DNA of 45,061 bases from Actinomycetota bacterium. Lineage in GTDB: Bacteria; Actinomycetota; AC-67. The notes below the pieces were generated by a model. It saw only the letters and a program-made list of their open reading frames with translations. It was not told the DNA's origin and made no database searches. Where the stretch lies: contig JBBDRM010000012.1 of NCBI GenBank assembly GCA_040905475.1, positions 1-45,061 of the forward strand, read 5' to 3'. Positions 1 to 7,303 of this stretch are shown here, in pieces; the first letter of the stretch is position 1, and every line of letters starts with the position of its first letter. Position numbers and translations under genes: made by a program.

Positions 1-1
1 C

Positions 2-604
2 ATCGCCGACGCGCTGGGCGCGTCGCGCGGCGGTCATGTGCTCGAGGTCGGCACCGGAACGGGGCTTCACGCGCGATGGCTCCTCGATAACACGACGGTC
101 GTCGTGACGGCGCTGGACGCCTCCGAGCCGATGCTCGCGATCGCCTCGCAGCGGCTCGAGCCGTACACGGGGCGGGTCGCGCTCGGGATCGCCGATGCGC
201 ATGATCTGCCGTTCGCCGATGGAACGTTCGACGCGGCGTTCTGCTCGGGAACCTTGCACCACCTCTCGTCGCCGGGCCGCGGCGTTGCGGAGCTGGCGCG
301 CGTCACTCGGCCCGGCGGCCGGGTCGCCGCGATGGAGCCGAACTGGAAGTTCCCCTCAACGATGCTCGTCGGCGCCTCGACGCCGGCCGAACGCAACGTC
401 TTCAAGATCTCGCCGGCCTCGCTGGAGGCGTGGGGACGTGCGGCCGGGCTCGAGGACGTGCGTCTGGAACGACTCCTCTACACGCCGCCGGCACCGCGAT
501 CATGGGGAAGCCTTTGGGATGCGGTCGACCGGGGGCTCGCACGCATCCCAGGCCTGAAACGTTGGGCGATCATGCTCCTGCTGACCGGTCGCGTGCCCGG
601 CTGA
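2..604 (+). CDS. Class I SAM-dependent methyltransferase, 5'-truncated by the window edge
   Basis: The frame is open from base 2, and the residues before the first internal GTG (position 38) continue the fold, so the true start lies outside the window. Motif I reads VLEVGTGTG, followed by an acidic residue after the second strand (ALDASEPM) and the post-motif DAHDLPFADGTFD. This is the Methyltransf_11/UbiE-like Rossmann pattern for binding S-adenosylmethionine. The rest of the visible protein is short (about 200 residues) and ends in a basic, hydrophobic tail. The acceptor substrate cannot be told from sequence. It converges with the antiporter gene, whose stop lies 2 bp beyond its own. Confidence 0.85.
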   Translation: MADALGASRGGHVLEVGTGTGLHARWLLDNTTVVVTALDASEPMLAIASQRLEPYTGRVALGIADAHDLPFADGTFDAAFCSGTLHHLSSPGRGVAELARVTRPGGRVAAMEPNWKFPSTMLVGASTPAERNVFKISPASLEAWGRAAGLEDVRLERLLYTPPAPRSWGSLWDAVDRGLARIPGLKRWAIMLLLTGRVPG

Positions 605-606
605 GG

Positions 607-3351
607 CTAGTCCCTCCGCGACCCGGCGACGAGCCGGCCGGCGTCTCGGACCGCGAAGCGCGGGCGGAAGCGTCGAACCGGCTTTCCGGCGAGCGCGGCC
701 CGCACCGATCGCTGCTCCGCCGGATCGAGCTTGCCGCCGCGCCGGCCCGTGACGAAGAAAGTATCGACGGCTTCGCCGTCGCGGGTGGCGGCGGTCGCTT
801 GATGGATCTGCGCGCCGGCCCGGGCGAGCGATGCGGCGACGCGCGCGAGCAACCCCCGGCGGTCTGGCGCGCGGAGCTCGACGATCGTGTGCCAAGGCGA
901 GGCGCGGTCGTCGAATGCGACCGTCGCGTCGACCGGCTCGACCGGCGTTTCTGATTCGCCGTCGAGCGCGGCTGTGACCGCGCTCCTTAGCTCGTCCCAA
1001 TCCGTCCGCGGGCCGGCAGAAACCTGGAACACGTCGACGGCGATACCGCTCCGCCACGTGGAAACCACGGCTTCGTCGATCGAGATCCCCTTCGCGGAGA
1101 TCGCGCCGGCGACATCGGCGAGCGCGGCGCGCCGGTCGACGAACGCGAGGTGCAAGATCCATCGTCCGGGCTCGCCGTCCGGCTCGGCTTCGAGACGCAC
1201 TTCTCCGCGGACGGGGCGCGTCTCGGTCATGCGGACGTGCCGAGCGATCGCCGCGACGTCCTGCGAAAGGAGATACCGGCGCGGCGCGTCGGCCAGGTGC
1301 GCCCGGACCTCATCGCGGGGGAGGACTGGTTCCAGAGCGCGGCCGACCTCGTCGCGCCGGAGCTCGAGCAGATCCGACGCCGACGCATCCACCAGCTCAG
1401 GGTCCGACAGCACATCGGAGACGAGCTTCCACAGCTCGCGGATCGCTTCGCGCTGGGTCGGATCGGATGCACTCGCCGTCGCCAGCACGTACAGGCCGTC
1501 CGCCCGCTCCTTCGTCCCGATGTGGGACGCGATCTCGAGGACGTCCTCTTCGGCGCCGAGGTCGAGCCGGGTCGCCGCCGCGGGAAGGATGTGCCGTTCG
1601 GCCGTCAGCATGGCCGCCGTCTCGGCGTCCGCCGAGGGGAGTCCGATCCCCTTCGCGAAACGGGAGACTGCCTCCGGGCTCCCCCGCCCGTCGAATGCCC
1701 CGCGCGCCAACGCGCCGAGCACGACCAGGTCGCGCCTGTCCATCCGCTCCCACACCTCGACCGCCGGATCCTTCCCGGCTCGGATGAGAGCCGTCAGATC
1801 GGACAGCTCCTGCCACACGATCGCACCGACGGGATCCAGGTCGAACGGATCCCGGATCCGACGGCGTAAGGCCGCGTCGATCTCGGGGAGGAGGATCGCG
1901 ATCAGGCCGCTGAGCTCGAGGAACCTCCAGGAACGCCCGGAGCCGGCCAGCAGCAAAGCGACGAGCCGGCGGCGCAGGTCCTCATCCCAGATCACCGACT
2001 CGTCCGGCAACGCCGAGAGCCACGAGAGCAAGCGCCCGCCGGGACGCCGCGTGGCGCACGCGATCGCGGCGTCGAGCCCGATCCGCGCGGCCTCCTCGGT
2101 GGGCGGCTCTGCTCCCAGCATCGTCGAGAGCTCGACCGTCTCGGCGGTGATCTCGAGCCAGCCCCCGGGTGGCTCGATCGGAGATATCGCGGCCGTCGCC
2201 GCACGGCGGATGCGCCGCGTCCGCTCGCGAAGAAGTGGAGGCGTCGCGACGGTCGTCGCCAGCACCACTAGGATCAGCGCGGCGTGCTGCTGCGCGTCGA
2301 GGATCCCGCCGGACAGGCCGAGTGCGGCGAAGATCAGCCCGACCTCTCCGCGAGGGATCATCCCGATGCCGACCAGCAGACGGTCGCCTGATCCGCGCTT
2401 CATTCCGAGGCCGGCCACGATCTTCCCGGCGAAGCCGACGACGAGCAGCACGCCGGCGATGGCCATGGCCTTCGAGTCGGTGAACGCTCCGAGTTGGGTG
2501 TCGACCCCCATCGACAGGAAGAAGATCGGGATCAGCAGGTGGCCGAGTGGCGCCAGCCTCCGCTGAAGGTCGTCGGCGGCCGAGCTCGAGCCCACGGCGA
2601 CGCCTGCCACGAACGCGCCGACGATCGGGGCCAGCTTCGCCCACGACGCGACGCCTGCAAGCCCCAGCGCCAGGGCGACGCCGGCGACCAGCAGCGTGCC
2701 ATCGGCGCGTGCCCGTTCTGCGACCGCGGCGAGGCCGCGTGGAACGATCCAGTGAGCGACGGCGGTTCCGACGACCACGAACGCCAGCGCCGCCCCGAGC
2801 ACGCCGGCCGCGCCGGCCGCATCCAGACCGCCGCCGGTCGAGACCCGCAACACGATGGTGAGGATGAGTAGACCGATGACGTCGTCTGCGACCGCCGCTC
2901 CGAGCACGGTCCGGGCCTCGGGCGTGGTCAGGGCGCGCATATCCGCGAACACGCGGGCGGTTATGCCGACGCTGGTCGCCGTGAGCGCGGCGGCGAGGAA
3001 CAGTCCCGCGGATCCGTCGACACCCACCACCCGAACCACGGCCAGCGCTCCACCCATCGGTACGGCGACCCCGATAACGCCAACGCGGATGGAGTCCCCA
3101 CCGACGCTCCGGAGATCGGCGAGGTCCATGTGAAGACCGACCTCGAACAGCAACAGGATCGCTCCGAGCTCGGCCAGGAGCGAGAGGGCTTCGTCATGGT
3201 GCACGAGGCCCAGAAGCGACGGACCGATGATGATCCCCGCCGCAATCTCTGCCAGCACGGCCGGCTGGCGGAAGCGCTCCGCGACCTCGGCGGCGATCCG
3301 CGCCGCGACGAGGACGGCGAACAGCCGCAATAGGAGCGGCGCCGCATCCAT
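607..3351 (-). CDS. CPA2 cation/proton antiporter fused to a degenerate GlnD-like region with two ACT domains
   Basis: Residues 1 to about 380 are a Na+/H+ exchanger domain of the Kef/NhaS3 (CPA2) type, with about 12 hydrophobic segments and the paired aspartates of AVADDVIG in the ion-binding helix. Residues from about 420 to the end follow the order of the C-terminal part of GlnD (PII uridylyltransferase/uridylyl-removing enzyme). They comprise a helical and HD-like region, then a stretch like GlnD's RYLLS-x-D segment, then ACT domains at about 729-800 and 820-890. The nucleotidyltransferase domain is absent. The HD motif is lost: GlnD's LLHDIGKG position reads LARGAFDGRG here, and the usual HH is replaced by ERH. 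It is therefore probably a ligand-sensing pseudo-enzyme controlling the antiporter. It starts 5 bp after the winged-helix gene, so the two form an operon. Ion specificity and ligand (perhaps glutamine) are inference. Confidence 0.85.
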   Translation of the reverse strand: MDAAPLLLRLFAVLVAARIAAEVAERFRQPAVLAEIAAGIIIGPSLLGLVHHDEALSLLAELGAILLLFEVGLHMDLADLRSVGGDSIRVGVIGVAVPMGGALAVVRVVGVDGSAGLFLAAALTATSVGITARVFADMRALTTPEARTVLGAAVADDVIGLLILTIVLRVSTGGGLDAAGAAGVLGAALAFVVVGTAVAHWIVPRGLAAVAERARADGTLLVAGVALALGLAGVASWAKLAPIVGAFVAGVAVGSSSAADDLQRRLAPLGHLLIPIFFLSMGVDTQLGAFTDSKAMAIAGVLLVVGFAGKIVAGLGMKRGSGDRLLVGIGMIPRGEVGLIFAALGLSGGILDAQQHAALILVVLATTVATPPLLRERTRRIRRAATAAISPIEPPGGWLEITAETVELSTMLGAEPPTEEAARIGLDAAIACATRRPGGRLLSWLSALPDESVIWDEDLRRRLVALLLAGSGRSWRFLELSGLIAILLPEIDAALRRRIRDPFDLDPVGAIVWQELSDLTALIRAGKDPAVEVWERMDRRDLVVLGALARGAFDGRGSPEAVSRFAKGIGLPSADAETAAMLTAERHILPAAATRLDLGAEEDVLEIASHIGTKERADGLYVLATASASDPTQREAIRELWKLVSDVLSDPELVDASASDLLELRRDEVGRALEPVLPRDEVRAHLADAPRRYLLSQDVAAIARHVRMTETRPVRGEVRLEAEPDGEPGRWILHLAFVDRRAALADVAGAISAKGISIDEAVVSTWRSGIAVDVFQVSAGPRTDWDELRSAVTAALDGESETPVEPVDATVAFDDRASPWHTIVELRAPDRRGLLARVAASLARAGAQIHQATAATRDGEAVDTFFVTGRRGGKLDPAEQRSVRAALAGKPVRRFRPRFAVRDAGRLVAGSRRD

Positions 3352-3356
3352 GCCGG

Positions 3357-3674
3357 CTACCGCTCTTCGAGCGTGCCGGGCTCGACGATCCAGCCGCGGT
3401 TGCGGATATTCCTCACGAAGTCCCGCCCGATCTCACGCCGCAGGCCGGACAGGAGGACGTCGACCGACCGGCCTCGCGCAAGCCGAAGCGCCTCGGAAAG
3501 CTCGTCTCGGGACACAACGCGGTTCCTATTGGCGGCCAGGATCGCGAGGAGCTCGAGCTGGGAGCGCGAGAGGGTGAGAGCGCGACCGGCGAACTCGGCG
3601 CGGTAGCTCTCGACGTCTACCCACAATCTGCCGAGGACGATGGCCCCCATCGTGACCGGAGCCGCGTTCGTCAT
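3357..3674 (-). CDS. Stand-alone OmpR/GlnR-type winged-helix DNA-binding protein
   Basis: The 105-residue product consists almost wholly of a Trans_Reg_C winged helix: an N-terminal beta segment (GRLWVDVESYRAEF), the LTLSRSQLELLAILA helix, NRVVSRDEL, a recognition-helix region around RSVDVLLSGLRREIG, and the wing ending RNRGWIVEP. There is no receiver domain, so it is unlikely to be phosphorylated. The ATG at 3674 was chosen because it begins just before the domain and lies 6 bp from a -10 box, implying a leaderless mRNA. An upstream in-frame extension is possible but would cross the promoter and operator. It is followed after 5 bp by the antiporter-GlnD fusion and lies beside amtB. It is the best local candidate to bind the 11-bp-periodic operators, which also precede it (autoregulation). 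Target genes are inference. Confidence 0.8.
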   Translation of the reverse strand: MTNAAPVTMGAIVLGRLWVDVESYRAEFAGRALTLSRSQLELLAILAANRNRVVSRDELSEALRLARGRSVDVLLSGLRREIGRDFVRNIRNRGWIVEPGTLEER

Positions 3675-3680
3675 GCTCCC

Positions 3681-3734
3681 AGAGTAGGTGAGGGACGTTA
3701 CCGGCCTTTTTCGCCCGTGTTTCCTGCGGATTAA
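3681..3734 (-). promoter_or_regulatory. Operator C plus -10 box of the winged-helix/antiporter operon
   Basis: Read in the direction of transcription there are four 5-bp half-sites: TTAAT (3734-3730), GAAAC (3723-3719), GAAAA (3712-3708) and GTAAC (3701-3697). Each is separated by exactly 6 bp, giving an 11-bp period. After a 10-bp gap comes TACTCT (3686-3681), a plausible -10 box only 6 bp before the ATG. The layout matches the known GlnR operator (GTnAC-n6-GAAAC repeats) and the two arrays around amtB. Confidence 0.6.
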
Positions 3735-3806
3735 ATCTTTGTCGGACGAACCGGTGAAGCGACGCATCCTGCCAGCCGGTCCCGCGCCCCTGACTTGAGA
3801 AGCCAA

Positions 3807-3835
3807 GGTGGAGGAAGGACCATCCTTCCTCCACC
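3807..3835 (-). terminator. Hairpin terminator downstream of amtB
   Basis: A perfect 13-bp inverted repeat with a 3-nt loop lies 17 bp beyond the amtB stop codon. On the minus strand it is followed by a modestly T-rich stretch (TTGGCTTCTC). The stem is strong, but the U-tract is weak, as is common in high-GC bacteria. It would separate amtB from the winged-helix operon that follows in the same direction. Confidence 0.75.
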
Positions 3836-3851
3836 CTCGGCGTGCGCGTGA

Positions 3852-5297
3852 CTAGATCCTGGGATGCACCACGTCCGCTTCGGCTTTCACGCCGTTTCGT
3901 GCGGTCGCGATCGCCTCCGGCGTCGCGAGTGCCGTGGGCCCGAGGAAAGCTTCGGGGTATCCCCACATGCCGTGCTCGCCGATATCGAGGCCCTCGATCT
4001 CCTCTTCACGACTCACGCGAAGCCCGACGGTGGCCTTGATCAATCCGAAGACGATCGCCGCGCTCACGATTGTCCAGCCGGCAACGGCGACCACCCCGAG
4101 CGCCTGCGTCCCGAGCTGGCCCAAGCCATGACCGTATGCGAGACCAGGAGTGACGTTGGTCAGTCCTTCCACAAGGCGCGGGGCGGCGAAGATCCCAACG
4201 GCGAGCGTGCCCCACACACCATTGATCGCGTGTACGGAGACCGCCCCGACAGGATCGTCCACGCCGGCCTTATCGAACGCCTTGACCGCGAAGTACACGA
4301 GCACGCCGCCGATGCCTCCGATCACGACGGCCGCCCAGGGTTCGACGAACGCACACGGAGCGGTTATCGCGACCAAGCCGGCCAGGGCACCGTTCGCGGT
4401 CATGCCGACGTCCGGCTTCCTGCCGAACATCCATGCGGTGAACATGGCCATGATCGCTCCGGCGGCCGCCGCCAGGTTCGTCGTCACGGCGATGTGCGCT
4501 GCGAGCTCGTTCGCCGCCAGGGTGGAGCCGGGGTTGAACCCGAACCAGCCGAACCACAGGATGAACACGCCGAGGAAGGCCAAGGGCATGCTGTGCCCGG
4601 GGATCGCGCGAGGCTTCTTGTCGGGACCGTACTTGCCGATCCGCGGGCCGAGCATGATCGCGCCGACCATGGCCGCCCATCCGCCGACGGAATGCACGAC
4701 GGTCGAGCCGGCGAAGTCGAGGAATCCTCGCGTTGCGAGCCAGCCTCCACCCCAGATCCAGTGCCCGGCTATCGGATAGATGAGGCCCGAGATGAGGCCG
4801 CTGTACAGGATGTACGCCTTGAACTTCGTTCGTTCTGCCATGGCTCCCGAAACGATGGTCGCCGCTGTTCCGGCGAACACCACCTGGAAGATCCACTTCG
4901 CGGAAAGCGGCGGGGTCGCCCACGAAAGCGAATCGAAGGTGCCCTCTCCACCGCTGAGGAACCAGCCGCTCGTTCCGAAGAGCGCGTTCCCGGCTCCGAA
5001 CATCAGCGCGAATCCGACCGCCCAGAACGCGATGGATGACATGCCGAAGTCCATCAGGTTCTTCATCACGATGTTCGCGGCGTTCTTCTGTCGCGTGAAC
5101 CCAGCCTCGACCATCGCGAATCCGGCTTGCATGAAAAAGACCAAGAAGGCCGCCAACAGGGTCCAGACCGTATCGATCGCGATTGTCTCCGCCGACGGTC
5201 CCTCGGCCCCCTGCGCCCATGCAGCGATGGGGGATGCCATCAAGAAGACGACCGCGGCTCCCCCCAGCACGAGCAACCTGCGCTTGCGTGTGCCCAT
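3852..5297 (-). CDS. amtB: Ammonium transporter
   Basis: The 481-residue protein is an Amt/Rh-family ammonium channel. It begins with a cleavable-looking signal segment (about residues 1-28), as usual for Amt proteins, followed by the Amt domain with about 11 membrane segments. The pore twin-histidine positions are recognisable in VHSVGGW and SVHAINGVWGT, and the family motif EAGFTRQKNAAN is present. The cytosolic tail keeps EGLDIGEHG, the conserved region needed for PII-dependent gating in the family. No glnK (PII) gene follows it, unlike in most amtB operons. The start is supported by GGAGGTCGG immediately before the ATG. An operator array and -10 box lie 30-83 bp upstream, so nitrogen-dependent transcription is likely. 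Confidence 0.96.
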   Translation of the reverse strand: MGTRKRRLLVLGGAAVVFLMASPIAAWAQGAEGPSAETIAIDTVWTLLAAFLVFFMQAGFAMVEAGFTRQKNAANIVMKNLMDFGMSSIAFWAVGFALMFGAGNALFGTSGWFLSGGEGTFDSLSWATPPLSAKWIFQVVFAGTAATIVSGAMAERTKFKAYILYSGLISGLIYPIAGHWIWGGGWLATRGFLDFAGSTVVHSVGGWAAMVGAIMLGPRIGKYGPDKKPRAIPGHSMPLAFLGVFILWFGWFGFNPGSTLAANELAAHIAVTTNLAAAAGAIMAMFTAWMFGRKPDVGMTANGALAGLVAITAPCAFVEPWAAVVIGGIGGVLVYFAVKAFDKAGVDDPVGAVSVHAINGVWGTLAVGIFAAPRLVEGLTNVTPGLAYGHGLGQLGTQALGVVAVAGWTIVSAAIVFGLIKATVGLRVSREEEIEGLDIGEHGMWGYPEAFLGPTALATPEAIATARNGVKAEADVVHPRI

Positions 5298-5326
5298 CCG
5301 ACCTCCAGTCCTCGAGCGTCGGAGCG

Positions 5327-5380
5327 ACCATAACGGGCGCCTGTTTCATCCCTGTGTCATCGCCGTTACGACCGCGTAAA
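5327..5380 (-). promoter_or_regulatory. Operator A (GlnR-like) plus -10 box of amtB
   Basis: In the direction of amtB the half-sites are TTTAC (5380-5376), GTAAC (5369-5365), GACAC (5358-5354) and GAAAC (5347-5343), each separated by exactly 6 bp. TATGGT (5332-5327) follows after a 10-bp gap and is a plausible -10 box, 29 bp from the ATG. The order matches the published actinobacterial GlnR consensus (GTnAC, GAAAC, GTnAC, GAAAC) with one mismatch in each of the first three half-sites and none in the last. Its centre, near -41, fits a class II activator site. Confidence 0.72.
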
Positions 5381-5432
5381 AGAGTTTTTCGTCCCTCCAT
5401 CAAATCTCGCGCATCGCCGGCACAGAAAGAAG

Positions 5433-5470
5433 GGCCGGGACGCCCGACGTCGTCGGCGAACGTCCCGGCC
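5433..5470 (-). terminator. Hairpin terminator after the 37-aa small ORF
   Basis: A perfect 10-bp stem (5433-5442 with 5461-5470) encloses a smaller inverted repeat. On the minus strand it is followed by the T-rich run CTTCTTTCT. It lies 66 bp beyond the stop of the small ORF and ahead of the amtB promoter. This supports a short, independent transcript. Confidence 0.7.
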
Positions 5471-5535
5471 TGGCGGGCATCTTCTGCTGGGTCTCCCGGC
5501 CGAATCCCCGTGACCGTCGAGCCGGTGCCCGAGCC

Positions 5536-5649
5536 CTACAGCGACGCGCAGCGCGCCGCGAGCGCCTCATCGAGGCGGTCGCGCTGCGGAGCCGCGCACA
5601 AGTCCTCGTCGTCCATGACCTCAAGCAGCGCTCCTACGATCAGCTCCAT
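5536..5649 (-). CDS. Small protein of 37 residues in the nitrogen island
   Basis: The ORF begins with ATG at 5649, preceded by GGGAGGTGA at a 6-bp spacing, one of the best ribosome-binding sites in the window. It encodes a short acidic peptide starting MELIVGALLEVMDDEDLC, which is probably helical and contains two cysteines. A hairpin terminator follows the stop, and a partial operator array precedes it, so it has its own transcription unit between amtB and the divergent 153-aa gene. I do not recognise the family. It could be a small regulator or adaptor of AmtB or the antiporter, or a short coding RNA. Only the ORF, ribosome-binding site and terminator are seen directly. Confidence 0.5.
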   Translation of the reverse strand: MELIVGALLEVMDDEDLCAAPQRDRLDEALAARCASL

Positions 5650-5680
5650 CCGCGTCACCTCCCGCGCGCATGCTGGCACA

Positions 5681-5723
5681 CGCATGTTGCGGGGCGGTTT
5701 CGTTCCCATGAAACGCAGGTTAA
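5681..5723 (-). promoter_or_regulatory. Operator D (partial) upstream of the small ORF
   Basis: In the small-ORF direction the half-sites are TTAAC (5723-5719), TTCAT (5712-5708) and GAAAC (5701-5697), each 6 bp apart. At the conserved 10-bp distance lies CATGCG (5686-5681), a poor -10 match. The spacing rule is kept, but one half-site and the -10 are weak, so this copy is less certain than the other three. Confidence 0.35.
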
Positions 5724-5744
5724 TTCCGGCCGTTTCCTCCGACG

Positions 5745-5798
5745 TTCACCACGACTTCACGCCGATGACTCATCGGTGAAACAAAGCGCCTCTACCGT
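5745..5798 (+). promoter_or_regulatory. Operator B plus -10 box of the 153-aa gene
   Basis: Read on the plus strand the half-sites are TTCAC (5745-5749), TTCAC (5756-5760), GACTC (5767-5771) and GAAAC (5778-5782), again at an exact 11-bp period. TACCGT (5793-5798) follows after 10 bp, the same spacing as at amtB. Over 38 aligned positions, operators A and B share 26 identical bases, including the spacer region around GTCATCG. It sits back to back with operator D. Confidence 0.65.
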
Positions 5799-5834
5799 GA
5801 GCCGGAGCCCAAATGAGACCAGGAGGTCACCGAG

Positions 5835-6296
5835 ATGACGTATCGGTTCCCCGGACCGTCCTACATGGAGCGCGTCGTGAACCTTCCGCCCGACTCCGCA
5901 GCGACCGCGCTCGATCTGGCTCTTCTCGACGTCGGGAGCGGCGCGCCGGAAGGGCATGAGCACTGGTGCCTCGAGGTGGACCGAGGACGTCTCGTCCTCG
6001 AGCTCCCCAGTGTTCGCCTGGAGACGCCTGCGTTGAGCGGTGTGTGTCCGTTACGCCGGGCGACCGGCTGGATCCGCTCCACCGTCTTCCTGTTCCCCGT
6101 TGAGCTCGAGCTGTTCCCGTGGTCGTCGACCGCGAGCGCGGTCGGGCTCCGGCCTTCGGGAACCCGACCGCGGCGACTCGGAAGCGATATCTACTACCGG
6201 GTCGGCGCGGCCGGGCTCGATCACTTGCGCGGGGAGATGCTTCGATGGGCACGCGCGGCCGCCTCGGCCCGGCGCAGAACGCCTACGAAAGCGTGA
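5835..6296 (+). CDS. Uncharacterised 153-aa protein under a GlnR-like operator
   Basis: An AGGAGGT ribosome-binding site precedes the ATG by 7 bp, which fixes the start. The protein begins MTYRFPGPSYMERVVNLPP. It is rich in short beta-like segments in the middle, contains a WCLEVDRGRLVLELPS stretch, and ends in a basic helix (MLRWARAAASARRR). No signal peptide or membrane segment is evident. I do not recognise a family. The last 14 bases overlap the convergent glycosyltransferase gene. It is transcribed away from the small ORF and amtB, from a promoter carrying operator B, so it is probably co-regulated with ammonium transport. Its role in that response is unknown. Confidence 0.8.
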   Translation: MTYRFPGPSYMERVVNLPPDSAATALDLALLDVGSGAPEGHEHWCLEVDRGRLVLELPSVRLETPALSGVCPLRRATGWIRSTVFLFPVELELFPWSSTASAVGLRPSGTRPRRLGSDIYYRVGAAGLDHLRGEMLRWARAAASARRRTPTKA

Positions 6297-7293
6297 TCGT
6301 CTCTCCGGCGCCGCAGGTGTGATGGCCCGGCGTGCATCCGGTGAGCGCGCGCCGGACGTGGTACGCGTGGCGTCCGCGGGACGAGTAGTAGGTACGGATC
6401 ACCAGCTCGCCGATGAGGCCGAGCGAGATGAACTGCACCCCCATCATCACCAGCAGGGCACCGAGGAACAGCAGCGGCCGCGTCCCGATCGAGCGATCGA
6501 GCACGAGCCGCTGGTACGCGAGGTAGCCGAGCACCGCCGAGCCCACCGCGCCGAACATCAGCCCCAATCCGCCGAAGAACCGGATCGGCCGGTTGAAGAA
6601 GCGCAACATGAACGGGAGCGCGAGGAGGTCGAGGAAGACCTTCGACACGCGAGAGATCCCGTACTTCGAGCGACCGTGCTCGCGCGGGTGATGCGTGACC
6701 GGGATCTCGGCGACGCGGTCCCCCACGACCGCGGCGAGCGCCGGCAGGAATCGGTGCGCATCGCCGTACAGCTCGAGCTCATCGACGACGTCGCGGCGAT
6801 AGGCCTTCAGCGTGCAGCCGTAGTCGTGGAGCTGAACCTTGGAGATCCGCGAGATGAGCCGGTTCGCGATGCCGCTCGGGATCCGCCGGCTCCAATACTT
6901 GTCCTTGCGATCGACGCGCCAGCCGCTGACGACGTCGAAGCCTTCATCGAGCTTCGCGAGGAGCTTCGAGATGTCGGCGGGGTCGTTCTGGAGGTCGGCG
7001 TCCATCGTCACGATCACGCGCCCGCGCGCGTGGTCGAACCCGGCGGCCATCGCCGCGGTCTGGCCGAAGTTGCGCGTGAAGCGCACGACCTGGAACCAGG
7101 GATCCTCCCGGTGGAGCGCGTCGAGCGCGGCGCTGGAGCCGTCGGTCGAGCCGTCGTCCACAAGGATCACCTCGCTCGGCGGAAGCGAGTCACGCACGGC
7201 GCGCAATCGCCGGGCCAGCTCGGGGAGGCTTTCTTGCTCGTTGTAGACCGGGATGACGATCGAGACTTCGGGCGGGACGGGGCGCGACGTCAC
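6283..7293 (-). CDS. GT2 family glycosyltransferase, ArnC/dolichol-phosphate-mannose-synthase type
   Basis: The 336-residue protein has an N-terminal GT-A fold with VSIVIPVYNEQ, DDGSTDGS and the metal/nucleotide-binding DADLQNDP, followed by two C-terminal membrane segments (about 230-260 and 268-295). This is the layout of polyprenyl-phosphate glycosyltransferases (ArnC, GtrB, DPM1-like). It would transfer a sugar from a nucleotide donor to a lipid-phosphate carrier on the inner membrane face. The sugar cannot be deduced. It begins 10 bp after the methylmalonyl-CoA epimerase stop on the same strand, probably one transcript with an unrelated function. Its C-terminal tail overlaps the convergent 153-aa gene by 14 bp. 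Confidence 0.9.
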   Translation of the reverse strand: MTSRPVPPEVSIVIPVYNEQESLPELARRLRAVRDSLPPSEVILVDDGSTDGSSAALDALHREDPWFQVVRFTRNFGQTAAMAAGFDHARGRVIVTMDADLQNDPADISKLLAKLDEGFDVVSGWRVDRKDKYWSRRIPSGIANRLISRISKVQLHDYGCTLKAYRRDVVDELELYGDAHRFLPALAAVVGDRVAEIPVTHHPREHGRSKYGISRVSKVFLDLLALPFMLRFFNRPIRFFGGLGLMFGAVGSAVLGYLAYQRLVLDRSIGTRPLLFLGALLVMMGVQFISLGLIGELVIRTYYSSRGRHAYHVRRALTGCTPGHHTCGAGETITLS

Positions 7294-7303
7294 CGGACCG
7301 AGG

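Noticed and set aside
887-2566. 559-codon plus-strand ORF opposite the antiporter-GlnD fusion
   Set aside because: Its product is Arg/Ser/Pro-rich with no motif. It is the third-position-GC shadow of the real gene, as are many long antisense frames in this window.
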